From an uncultured Bacillota bacterium (GTDB lineage Bacteria > Bacillota > Clostridia > Peptostreptococcales > Anaerovoracaceae): a DNA stretch of 10,036 bases. The stretch spans positions 1 through 10,036 of the forward strand of contig CAMPBN010000029.1 in NCBI GenBank assembly GCA_946638265.1. The letters run 5' to 3'. Under the pieces are notes generated by a model. The model was given only the letters and a program-made list of their open reading frames with translations. It was not told the origin of the DNA and made no database searches. Both the position numbers and the translations under genes were made by a program. This document shows, in pieces, positions 1 through 6,298 of the stretch. The first letter of the stretch is position 1, and each line of letters starts with the position of its first letter.

Positions 1-1
1 G

Positions 2-955
2 GGCCTGAAATACATGCTCAAAAACCTTTCGGAATGTCAGCCGACATTCTTCCTGGGCGTGCCTGCCATCTTCGAAAATGTCTACAAGAAGATCTGGCAG
101 AATGCCCGCAAAAAAGGCAAAGAGGGCGCACTCAGAAAAGCATTGGCCATCAACAGGACGCTCAAGAAATTCGGTATCCATGCCGAAAAGCTGCTCTTCA
201 AGGACATCCACAAACTCTTTGGCGGCAGAATGAGAGTCATCATCTGCGGCGGCGCTGCCATCAATCCGGAAGTGCTGGACACTTTGCAGGAATTCGGTTT
301 CATGGCGCTGCAGGGCTACGGACTGACAGAGGCTTCTCCAATGGGAGCGCTCAATCCTGAAAAGGCTACCAACAGCTCGTCCATCGGAAAACCGCTCACG
401 GGCTTTGATGCAAAGATTGTAAACAAGAATGAAGAGGGCATCGGCGAGATCTGCCTCAAGGGCCCGAACATCATGATGGGATATTACGAAATGCCGGAAG
501 AGACTGCGGCAGTCATCGATAGCGAAGGCTGGTTCCATACGGGCGATTTGGGCTATATGGATGAAGAAAGATACATCTACATCACAGGCCGCCAGAAGAA
601 TGTCATCATCACCAAAAACGGCAAAAATGTATATCCGGAAGAGCTGGAATACCTCATCGGACTCACAGGCATCTCGGCAGAATCCATGGTTTGGGAGGCG
701 CCGTCCGAGGCGGGAGACGATACTCTTATCGTGGCTACGGTAGTGCCTGACATGACCGAAATGGAAGAACGCCTGGGCGAAAATCCGACTGCTACAGACA
801 TGACCGCTCTGATTTGGGCAGAAATCGAGAAGATCAACGAGTCTCTGCCGTTCTACAAGAAGATCAAAAAGCTGGTATTCCGCAGCGAGCCGCTGGTGAA
901 GAATACTTCCAACAAGGTCATCCGCTTCTCCGATGACAACAAAAAGCTGCAATAG
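2..955 (+). CDS. Long-chain acyl-CoA synthetase (AMP-forming), 3' part only
   Basis: This is the C-terminal part of an ANL-superfamily enzyme that activates fatty acids through an acyl-adenylate and then forms the acyl-CoA thioester. The frame is open from the window edge (residues GLKY precede the first Met at 14), so the start lies outside. Numbering from that Met, the adenylation motif GYGLTEASP is at 101-109. A second conserved block spans about 172-210: GWFHTGDLGYMD holds the ribose-binding Asp, and ITGRQKNVI leads into the C-terminal subdomain with KNGKNVYPEELE. Near the end, NTSNKVIR supplies the position of the usual catalytic Lys. The segment AINPEVLDTLQEFG before the adenylation motif is typical of FAA1-like (COG1022) enzymes. 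No terminator is visible before the greA promoter 11 bp downstream. The chain-length preference cannot be read here. Confidence 0.93.
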   Translation, partial: GLKYMLKNLSECQPTFFLGVPAIFENVYKKIWQNARKKGKEGALRKALAINRTLKKFGIHAEKLLFKDIHKLFGGRMRVIICGGAAINPEVLDTLQEFGFMALQGYGLTEASPMGALNPEKATNSSSIGKPLTGFDAKIVNKNEEGIGEICLKGPNIMMGYYEMPEETAAVIDSEGWFHTGDLGYMDEERYIYITGRQKNVIITKNGKNVYPEELEYLIGLTGISAESMVWEAPSEAGDDTLIVATVVPDMTEMEERLGENPTATDMTALIWAEIEKINESLPFYKKIKKLVFRSEPLVKNTSNKVIRFSDDNKKLQ

Positions 956-965
956 CCCGGAATGA

Positions 966-994
966 TTGACATTACTGATATTTAGCGATATAAT
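966..994 (+). promoter_or_regulatory. Consensus sigma-A promoter of greA-lysS
   Basis: A perfect -35 TTGACA (966-971) and a perfect -10 TATAAT (989-994) are separated by exactly 17 bp. Transcription should start near 1001, giving a leader of only about 24 nt before the greA start. A full-consensus promoter fits strong constitutive expression of housekeeping genes. Confidence 0.9.
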
Positions 995-1024
995 ACCAAA
1001 CATATTCGAAAGGAGTAAACATAG

Positions 1025-1495
1025 ATGGCAGAAGAATATCTTTTAACCCAGGAAGGCTACGACAAAATCGTGGCAGAACATGAAGAACTGGTAGCAGTAA
1101 GACGCAGAGAGGTAGCTGAAAAGATCAAGGAAGCTCTCTCGTACGGCGATATCTCCGAAAATGCGGAGTACGATGCTGCCAAGAACGAACAGGCAGACCT
1201 GGAAGATAGAATCCACAAGCTCGAAGAAATGATGCGTAAGGCCAAGATTATCAACGAATCCGAAGTGGCCAGCGACACCGTTTCCGTAGGCAAGAAAGTT
1301 TTGGTAAAGAGCATCGACGACGGCGAGGAAGAAGAATACTCCATCGTGGGCGCTACAGAAGCAGATCCGTTTGAAGGCAAGATTTCCAACGAGTCCCCGG
1401 TGGGCAGCGCGCTCATCGGCCGCAAGATCGGCGAGACAGTTGAGATCGAAGTGCCGGACGGAAAAGTCTCCTACAAGATTGTGGACGTGCATTAG
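1025..1495 (+). CDS. greA: Transcription elongation factor GreA
   Basis: GreA enters the secondary channel of RNA polymerase and stimulates cleavage of backtracked nascent RNA, rescuing stalled complexes. The 156-residue length is near the family norm (about 158). Residues 1-75 form the N-terminal antiparallel coiled coil. Its tip carries the signature GDISENAEYDAAK (41-53) with the acidic pair D42 and E45, which corresponds to the catalytic tip residues of E. coli GreA. Residues 83-156 are the FKBP-like domain, with the second signature SNESPVGSALIGRKIGE at 121-137. The start is set by AAAGGAG at 1009-1015, nine bases before the ATG. The gene has its own perfect promoter and lysS follows after 44 nt, the arrangement common in Bacillota. 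Confidence 0.97.
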   Translation: MAEEYLLTQEGYDKIVAEHEELVAVRRREVAEKIKEALSYGDISENAEYDAAKNEQADLEDRIHKLEEMMRKAKIINESEVASDTVSVGKKVLVKSIDDGEEEEYSIVGATEADPFEGKISNESPVGSALIGRKIGETVEIEVPDGKVSYKIVDVH

Positions 1496-1539
1496 TGACT
1501 AGCATTTATATGTAAATATAATTTTAAAGAGGTAAACAA

Positions 1540-3099
1540 ATGAGTACAGAAGACAGAAACAATGTCAACCCGGAAGCTACAGAAGTTGAAGAGGTTACAG
1601 AAGAAAAACTGAACGAGCAGCGCCAGATCAGACGCGAAAAGCTCAAGAAACTTCAAGCTATGGGCAGAAATCCGTTCCTTCACGAAAGATGGGACATCGA
1701 CGCCTATAGCGAAGATGTCAAATCCAAGTTTGAGGAAATGGAAGGCAAAACTGTCTCCATGGCCGGCCGTATTATGGCAAACCGCCATATGGGTAAGGCA
1801 TCCTTCGTGGATCTCCAGGACCGTGACGGCCGCATTCAGCTGTTTATCAGCCGCGACGCCATCACTCCGGAGGAGTATGACATCTTCCTGACTTATGACA
1901 TCGGCGATATCGTGGGTGTTGTGGGCGAAGTGTTCAAGACCAAGCGCGGCGAGATTTCCATTCATGTAAACAAACTGGTGCTTCTCTCCAAGTCCCTGCA
2001 GGTGCTGCCTGACAAATGGTCCGGCCTCAAGGACATCGACCAGAGATACCGCCAGAGATATGTGGACCTGATCGTAAACAGCGACGTTCGCGAGACATTC
2101 CGCAAGCGTACACAGATCATCCACGAGATGAAGAGAGTGCTGGAAGAAGACTTCGGCTATCTGGAAGTGGACACACCTATCCTGACCACCATCGCAGGTG
2201 GTGCCAACGCCAGACCGTTTGAGACTCACCACAACACGCTCGATCTGGATATGAAGCTCCGTATCTCCAATGAGCTCTTCCTCAAGCGCCTGATCGTCGG
2301 CGGTTTGGACAGAGTATACGAGATGGGTAAGATGTTCAGAAACGAAGGTATGGACAAAAACCACAATCCTGAGTTCACATCCATGGAATGCTACTACGCA
2401 TACGAAAACATGGAAAAGACGATGGAAGTGACCGAGCAGCTGGTATCCAAGGCGGCGCTCAAGGCTACAGGCTCCATGGTCATCAACTACCAGGGCAAGA
2501 CCTTCGACCTGACTCCTCCGTGGAGAAAGCTGGACATGACTGATGCAGTGAAGGAGATCACAGGCGTAGATTTCCACAAGATAGACAGCGACGAAGAGTG
2601 CCGCAAGGCCGCTCTGGCATATATGAAGGATCACGAATCCGCCCTCACCGAAGAGGAGATCAACTCCTGGACCAGAGGCAAGATTATCGCCGAGTTCTTC
2701 GAAGAATATGTAGAGGATGTTCCGGGCTACCTGGATCAGCCGACATTCGTAATGGGCCACCCTGTTGAGATTTCTCCGCTGGCAAAGCGCGACCCTCAGG
2801 ATCCGCGTATCACCAGACGTTTTGAGGCATACATCAACGGTTGGGAGATTGCCAACGCATTCTCCGAGCTGAACGACCCTATCGACCAGTACCAGCGCTT
2901 CGCTGAGCAGCAGGCACAGCTGGATGCAGGGCTGGATGAAGAGGCTCATCCTATGGACCTCGACTTCGTCAACGCTCTGGAAGTAGGTCTTCCGCCTACA
3001 GGTGGTCTGGGCGTGGGCATCGACCGCGTGATCATGCTCATCACAGACGCGCCAAGCATCCGCGACATCATCCTCTTCCCGACGATGAAGCCGGAATAA
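1540..3099 (+). CDS. lysS: Lysyl-tRNA synthetase, class II
   Basis: This enzyme charges tRNA-Lys with lysine in the cytoplasm. At 519 residues it is slightly longer than the usual 490-505, owing to an acidic N-terminal extension (about residues 1-25). An OB-fold anticodon-binding domain lies at about 70-155 (GRIMANRHMGKASFVDLQDRDG). The class II catalytic core follows: motif 1 around 201-215 (ending EVDTPIL), motif 2 with MFRNEGMDKNHNPEFTSMECY (R267, N268, E269), and motif 3 GGLGVGIDRVIML (488-500, R496). LSDG-type signals of the LysRS subgroup are replaced by the usual bacterial form. AAAGAGG (1526-1532) precedes the ATG by seven bases. No T-box or riboswitch is seen in the 44-nt gap after greA, so expression is probably from the greA promoter. 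A strong terminator follows. Confidence 0.98.
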   Translation: MSTEDRNNVNPEATEVEEVTEEKLNEQRQIRREKLKKLQAMGRNPFLHERWDIDAYSEDVKSKFEEMEGKTVSMAGRIMANRHMGKASFVDLQDRDGRIQLFISRDAITPEEYDIFLTYDIGDIVGVVGEVFKTKRGEISIHVNKLVLLSKSLQVLPDKWSGLKDIDQRYRQRYVDLIVNSDVRETFRKRTQIIHEMKRVLEEDFGYLEVDTPILTTIAGGANARPFETHHNTLDLDMKLRISNELFLKRLIVGGLDRVYEMGKMFRNEGMDKNHNPEFTSMECYYAYENMEKTMEVTEQLVSKAALKATGSMVINYQGKTFDLTPPWRKLDMTDAVKEITGVDFHKIDSDEECRKAALAYMKDHESALTEEEINSWTRGKIIAEFFEEYVEDVPGYLDQPTFVMGHPVEISPLAKRDPQDPRITRRFEAYINGWEIANAFSELNDPIDQYQRFAEQQAQLDAGLDEEAHPMDLDFVNALEVGLPPTGGLGVGIDRVIMLITDAPSIRDIILFPTMKPE

Positions 3100-3161
3100 T
3101 TTAAGAATCCGTGCCGCTTAGGCACAGCTAAAAGCAAAATCAACCCCGCTTGCACACAAAA

Positions 3162-3196
3162 AGCGCTCGGGGCGGAAACCCCGGGCGCTGTTTTTT
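3162..3196. terminator. Rho-independent terminator after lysS
   Basis: An 11-bp stem (3162-3172 with 3179-3189, one G-T pair, arms rich in G and C) closes a six-base loop and is followed by six T (3191-3196). A run of five to six A directly before the stem would serve as the T-tract on the minus strand, so it may also end transcripts coming from the opposite direction. Confidence 0.92.
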
Positions 3197-3210
3197 GGGT
3201 ATGCCGGCCA

Positions 3211-3405
3211 TCAGCACCCCAGCCGGATGCGACGGAAAATTGCATATTGCTGCTCCAAGGATTTTTCACCTGAAAAGTCCTTGTTTTTTGCCTCCAATAT
3301 GCGCTCAATTGCCTGAGCAGGGTCCAAGGTGTGGTAAGCAAGCTCAACAACTTCTTTAAGCAATATGATATAGACAAGTTTTGGGGAGGTGGCGCTCCTT
3401 GACAA
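3211..3405 (-). pseudogene. Probable gene relic or small ORF of unknown family
   Basis: A 64-codon minus-strand frame gives a well-behaved, amphipathic-looking sequence (for example LLKEVVELAYHTLDPAQAIE, then KSLEQQYAIFRRIRLGC) that does not look like random translation. It has no ATG: the only in-frame start at the 5' end is a TTG immediately after a stop, with no ribosome binding site before it. The predicted minus-strand start site of the adjacent bidirectional promoter would lie inside the frame. I read it as the C-terminal remnant of a lost gene that was left between the lysS terminator and the regulator promoter. I do not recognise the family. It could also be a spurious frame. Confidence 0.3.
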
Positions 3406-3427
3406 ATTATATTGTGCGCAATATAAT
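3399..3427 (+). promoter_or_regulatory. Consensus promoter of the OhrR-like operon
   Basis: A perfect -35 TTGACA (3399-3404) and a perfect -10 TATAAT (3422-3427) are separated by 17 bp. The predicted transcription start is near 3434, about 60 nt before the regulator start codon. The spacer and the -10 lie inside a perfect inverted repeat, which makes autorepression likely. Confidence 0.88.
3406..3427. promoter_or_regulatory. Palindromic operator, probably for the OhrR-like regulator
   Basis: A perfect 9-bp inverted repeat, ATTATATTG-N4-CAATATAAT, fills the space between -35 and -10 and includes the -10. A dimeric winged-helix protein bound here would block RNA polymerase. MarR-family proteins commonly bind such AT-rich dyads in their own promoters. 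The dyad also places ATTATA on the left arm, which reads as a -10 on the minus strand. The binding protein is inferred from adjacency only. Confidence 0.75.
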
Positions 3428-3434
3428 ATTGCAA
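3406..3434 (-). promoter_or_regulatory. Possible divergent promoter sharing the operator
   Basis: On the minus strand TTGCAA (3434-3429) and TATAAT (3411-3406) are separated by 17 bp. The -10 exists because the operator is palindromic. There is no convincing gene for it to drive except the relic at 3211-3405, so it may be a by-product of symmetry. Confidence 0.4.
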
Positions 3435-3494
3435 AAGAAAAGAACGAAGGGCTGAATCCAAAAGTTGATTTAGCAATAATCGGGGGGGATTTAT

Positions 3495-3926
3495 ATGTCT
3501 CAGAAATATGAGCAATTGCTTTTGAAAAATCAAATATGTTTTCCGCTATACGCGTGCGGCAGAAAGATAGTGGGCAGATACACGCCTTATCTCAGCCCGC
3601 TGGGGCTTACTTACACCCAGTATGTCGTGCTGATGGTGCTTTGGGAGCATCGGGAAGTGACGGTGGGGCAGCTTGGCGGCATTCTGCACCTGGACGCCGG
3701 GACACTGACGCCGCTTTTGAAGCGCATGGAAAGCGCCGGATATGTGACCAGAGCGCGTTCCAAAGAGGACGAGAGGGTGACGGTGGTCGGCATTACTGAG
3801 GCTGGAGAGGCGCTCAAAGAAAAATGCAAGGATATTCCTGCCAAGGTGGCATCAGAGACCTCGGCGCTCAGCGAAGAAGAGGCTAAAGAGCTTTACAGGC
3901 TTTTGTATCGGTTCCTGGAGGGTTAG
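3495..3926 (+). CDS. MarR-family regulator, OhrR/MgrA-like, one-Cys redox sensor type
   Basis: This is a 143-residue winged-helix repressor. The N-terminal stretch LLLKNQICFPLYACGRK matches OhrR of Bacillus subtilis in position: the reactive cysteine is C15, and Y29 and Y40, the tyrosines that contact it in OhrR, are at the same places. The DNA-binding helices and wing cover about 44-100, with LDAGTLTPLLKRMESAGYVTR (66-86) and RSKEDERVTVVGIT (88-101), the latter typical of this subfamily. Further cysteines are C21 and C111. In known OhrR proteins C15 is oxidised by organic hydroperoxides and repression is lifted; the same is inferred here. A G-rich ribosome binding site (3482-3488) precedes the ATG. 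No ohr gene lies next to it; instead an acyltransferase fusion starts 2 nt after the stop. It may also be a general redox sensor of the MgrA/SarZ kind. Confidence 0.92.
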   Translation: MSQKYEQLLLKNQICFPLYACGRKIVGRYTPYLSPLGLTYTQYVVLMVLWEHREVTVGQLGGILHLDAGTLTPLLKRMESAGYVTRARSKEDERVTVVGITEAGEALKEKCKDIPAKVASETSALSEEEAKELYRLLYRFLEG

Positions 3927-3928
3927 AA

Positions 3929-5572
3929 ATGCACGAGATCAGATTCAAAAAACTTGATGAGACTACCATGGCCGAATTCAGGGCGCTGGCGGCCGCCTAC
4001 CCGTACCTTTCCTCGGCGTACAGCCCGGGGCTGCGGTTTATGTGGCGCGAGACCTATCCGACCGAGTTTGCCGTGGAGAGTGAGTACCTCCTGGTCAGAA
4101 TTCGCGACAATGGCAGATTTTCCTACCTTTTCCCGCACAATGTTGGGACGATAAAGGAGACCGGCGTTTCGTCGCTGGCCAATATCTTTGACATTCTCGA
4201 CGAGCATGCGGAAGATACGGGCGAGCTGCTTCGCTTCGTGTCGCTGGATGACAGCCAGGTGGCGTGGCTTTGCAAGCGTTACAAGAATTATCGTTTGTCG
4301 GCAAACCGCCTGCGTGCGGATTATCTCTACTTGACGGCGGACCTGGCCGGCTTTGCGGGGAGAAAATACAGCGCCCAGCGCAATCATATCAAGCATTTCG
4401 AGAAAAATTATCCGGATGCGGTGTTCAGGCAGCTGACGCCGGCGGACGATGGAAAAATCAGGGAGTTTTTCGACGCTTTTTCGGAAGATTTCACCAAGAG
4501 TTCAAAATATGCGCAGGAAGAGCTGGCGTATGCCAAAGAATATACGCTGTCACCGTTCAAAGATGGGGAGCTTACGTACGGGGTCGAGCTTTCGGGCCGG
4601 TTGATTGCGATCTGCGTCGGCGAAAAGTTTGGGGATTGCATAGATGTGCAGATTGAAAAATGCCTGCCCGGATATGACGGCTGCTATCCGTTTGTCGTGA
4701 ACGAATTTGCCAAGCAGTGCCTCGGGCTTGCAAAATACATGAACCGTGAAGACGATGCGGGGGACAAGGGGCTGCGGACCAGCAAGCTCCGCTACAGGCC
4801 GGTGCGCCTGATCCCGAACAGCATATTTGAAATAAAGGGCGAACTTGCGGATTTTGCGGGGCGGTTCGAAGAAGAGTGGGGCGAAGAGGACGACCTGATT
4901 TCCGCCGTGGTTGCGCTTTCGGAGGCCGGTGCTGCTGGCGTTGTTGCGGTCGCCGGCGTTGTCTCTGCAGGAGACTCGGCGGCCGGCCATGTGAGCGCTG
5001 GCGAAAGGATCGGTTCGGCGAGCGGAGATGCGGCTGCCGGCGTTGCTGACGTTGGTGTCGGCGTTGCGGGAGGCCAGGCTGATGCAGCCGGCCCTGCGAT
5101 TGCTGCTGTGATCTCGCTCTCGAAATTGCGCGACAGCGATAGCGACGACTATGACAGACTGTGCCTGGACGATGAACATAACAGGCTGTGGGGCTACGAT
5201 TATCGCAAAGATATACCGGAGCCGCAGCCGGGAGATTTCCTGGCCGCCGCCAAGAGCCTGCTTGCTGCAGGCAGCGCGCTCTCCCTGGCCATCAGACTGG
5301 ACGGGAAATTTATCGGCGAAGTCGTATATTTCGTGGTGGACGGCAAAGGCGGCGCCAAACTGGGATGGCGGCTCCTTCCGGAATATTGCGGAAAAGGGCT
5401 GGCTGCGACGGCGTTCCGCATGGCTGGCGACTTTGGGCTTTATACCATAGGATTTGCAAAGCTCAAGGCGTATTGCTACCGCGAAAACGTGGCAAGCGCA
5501 AAAGCCATCGAAAAGTCCATGAAGTGCACAGGCGAAGACGAAAAGTTCATTTATTTTGAACGAGAAGCGTAA
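3929..5572 (+). CDS. DUF2156 (aminoacyl-lipid transferase-like) fused to a GNAT acetyltransferase
   Basis: The 547-residue protein has three parts. Residues about 1-310 are a DUF2156 domain, related to the C-terminal domain of phosphatidylglycerol lysyltransferase and itself a double GNAT-like fold. Typical blocks are SAQRNHIKHFEKNYPDA (148-164) and NREDDAGDKGLRTSKLRYRP (272-291). Residues about 325-395 form an Ala/Gly/Val/Ser-rich low-complexity linker. Residues about 396-547 are a RimJ/RimL-like GNAT domain; GWRLLPEYCGKGLAATAF (479-496) holds the acetyl-CoA pyrophosphate loop, and YRENVASAKAIEKSM (517-531) is the usual closing motif. There is no signal peptide or membrane segment. GGAGGG (3917-3922), inside the regulator's last codons, sets the start six bases away, so translation is probably coupled. 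The substrates of both domains are unknown. Confidence 0.87.
   Translation: MHEIRFKKLDETTMAEFRALAAAYPYLSSAYSPGLRFMWRETYPTEFAVESEYLLVRIRDNGRFSYLFPHNVGTIKETGVSSLANIFDILDEHAEDTGELLRFVSLDDSQVAWLCKRYKNYRLSANRLRADYLYLTADLAGFAGRKYSAQRNHIKHFEKNYPDAVFRQLTPADDGKIREFFDAFSEDFTKSSKYAQEELAYAKEYTLSPFKDGELTYGVELSGRLIAICVGEKFGDCIDVQIEKCLPGYDGCYPFVVNEFAKQCLGLAKYMNREDDAGDKGLRTSKLRYRPVRLIPNSIFEIKGELADFAGRFEEEWGEEDDLISAVVALSEAGAAGVVAVAGVVSAGDSAAGHVSAGERIGSASGDAAAGVADVGVGVAGGQADAAGPAIAAVISLSKLRDSDSDDYDRLCLDDEHNRLWGYDYRKDIPEPQPGDFLAAAKSLLAAGSALSLAIRLDGKFIGEVVYFVVDGKGGAKLGWRLLPEYCGKGLAATAFRMAGDFGLYTIGFAKLKAYCYRENVASAKAIEKSMKCTGEDEKFIYFEREA
4920..5115 (+). other. Low-complexity Ala/Gly/Val linker between the two domains
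   Basis: The DNA coding for residues about 331-395 is GC-rich and built of imperfect short runs such as GGCGTTG, GCTGCTG and GTTGCGG. It encodes alternating Ala, Gly, Val, Ser and Asp with no secondary-structure pattern. It may have grown by slippage after the two domains were joined, and its length may differ between strains. Confidence 0.7.
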
Positions 5573-5673
5573 GAAGATGGTGAGTGCGCAGAATGCATTA
5601 ATTATAGAATGGCGCAGTAAGATGATACCAAACGCTGCAGAATGCATTAATTTTGAAAGGGAGGCGTAAAATG
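5553..5673 (+). repeat. Tandem repeat (48-49 bp, about 2.5 copies) made from the 3' end of the fusion gene
   Basis: Unit A (5553-5600) starts in the last codons of the fusion gene, unit B is 5601-5649, and the partial unit C runs from 5650 into the macrodomain start codon. GCAGAATGCATTAATT is identical at 5588-5603 and 5637-5652. Units A and C both read TTT-GAA-(Arg)-(Glu)-GCG-TAA. In unit C the altered codons AGG GAG form the AAAGGGAGG ribosome binding site of the next gene. Confidence 0.8.
5577..5669 (+). CDS. Possible 30-codon mini-ORF between the fusion and macrodomain genes
   Basis: An ATG at 5577 opens a 30-codon frame, shifted relative to the fusion gene, that ends with the peptide INFEREA and a TAA one base before the macrodomain ATG. 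The fusion protein itself ends IYFEREA, and the two FEREA stretches differ only by synonymous changes (CGA/AGG and GAA/GAG). There is only a weak ribosome binding site. It may be a translated coupling peptide, but a by-product of the tandem duplication is more likely. Confidence 0.2.
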   Translation: MVSAQNALIIEWRSKMIPNAAECINFEREA

Positions 5674-6195
5674 GAAAAGTTTGAAATGGAAAAAGGCATA
5701 GAGCTGGTGAGAGGGAGCGTTGTGGAAATGGAGGCTGATGCTATTGTGAATGCGGCGAACCGCAGCCTGCTCGGCGGGGGCGGAGTGGATGGCGCCATTC
5801 ACCGCGCTGCAGGCCCGCAGCTTTTGGCAGAATGCAGGACGCTGAACGGCTGCGAAACAGGCGATGCCAAGATCACAAAGGCGTATAACATAACAAATGC
5901 GAAATTTATCATCCACACGGTGGGGCCTGTCTACGGTGGCACCCCGAAAGACGCAGTTTTGCTGGCTTCGTGCTATCAAAAGAGCCTGGACCTGGCGCTT
6001 GAAAACGGCTGCAGGAGCATCGCCTTCCCGGGAATTTCCACTGGCGTATACGGATATCCGCTGGATGAAGCAGCAGAAGTTTCGCTCAAGGCGGTTTCCG
6101 AATGGCAGGCGGCACACCGGGACGCAGGAATGCAGGTGTATTTCTGCTGCTTCAAAGACCGGGAGATGCAGGCATACAAAGATTGCAAGCACTAG
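5671..6195 (+). CDS. MacroD-type macrodomain protein, O-acetyl-ADP-ribose deacetylase/ADP-ribosyl hydrolase family
   Basis: The 174-residue protein is a single macrodomain of the class of E. coli YmdB and human MacroD1, which hydrolyse O-acetyl-ADP-ribose and mono-ADP-ribose on acidic residues. The family motifs are complete: DAIVNAANRSLLGGGGVDGAIH (23-44, with the catalytic-region N27, N30 and D40), IIHTVGPVY (80-88), and FPGISTGVYGYP (119-130), which forms the phosphate-binding loop with its aromatic residue. The start is ATG 5671, six bases after AAAGGGAGG (5656-5664); an upstream TTG at 5653 would place the binding site inside the gene. It follows the fusion gene closely and lacks its own clear promoter, so it is probably the third gene of that operon. 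An acetyltransferase next to a macrodomain hints at acetyl or ADP-ribose chemistry, by inference only. Confidence 0.95.
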   Translation: MEKFEMEKGIELVRGSVVEMEADAIVNAANRSLLGGGGVDGAIHRAAGPQLLAECRTLNGCETGDAKITKAYNITNAKFIIHTVGPVYGGTPKDAVLLASCYQKSLDLALENGCRSIAFPGISTGVYGYPLDEAAEVSLKAVSEWQAAHRDAGMQVYFCCFKDREMQAYKDCKH

Positions 6196-6217
6196 CAACC
6201 GGCACTGCCCATTACCA

Positions 6218-6298
6218 TTGCAGAGGCTATCTATTTCTTTCTTGTGGCAGAGACTATCTGGTCATTTATTATGGCAGAGTTTATCCCGGTTGACGGCG
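6218..6298 (+). repeat. 27-bp degenerate tandem repeat, three copies
   Basis: Three units start at 6218, 6245 and 6272. Units 1 and 2 agree at 19 of 27 positions, with the shared core GCAGAG.CTATCT. Unit 3 keeps TGGCAGAG..TATC and then diverges. The third unit is also the first TGGCAGA of the larger dyad array, so the motif of that array seems to arise from this repeat. Confidence 0.65.

Noticed and set aside
1043..2949. Long minus-strand frames opposite greA and lysS
   Set aside because: They are antisense shadows of two well-identified genes and match no protein family I recognise.
3111..3125. GTGCC-N5-GGCAC hairpin after lysS
   Set aside because: The stem has only five pairs and no T-tract; the strong terminator 37 bp further on suffices.
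5653..5670. TTG start for the macrodomain protein
   Set aside because: It would place the ribosome binding site inside the gene and add residues that the family lacks. ATG 5671 has ideal spacing.
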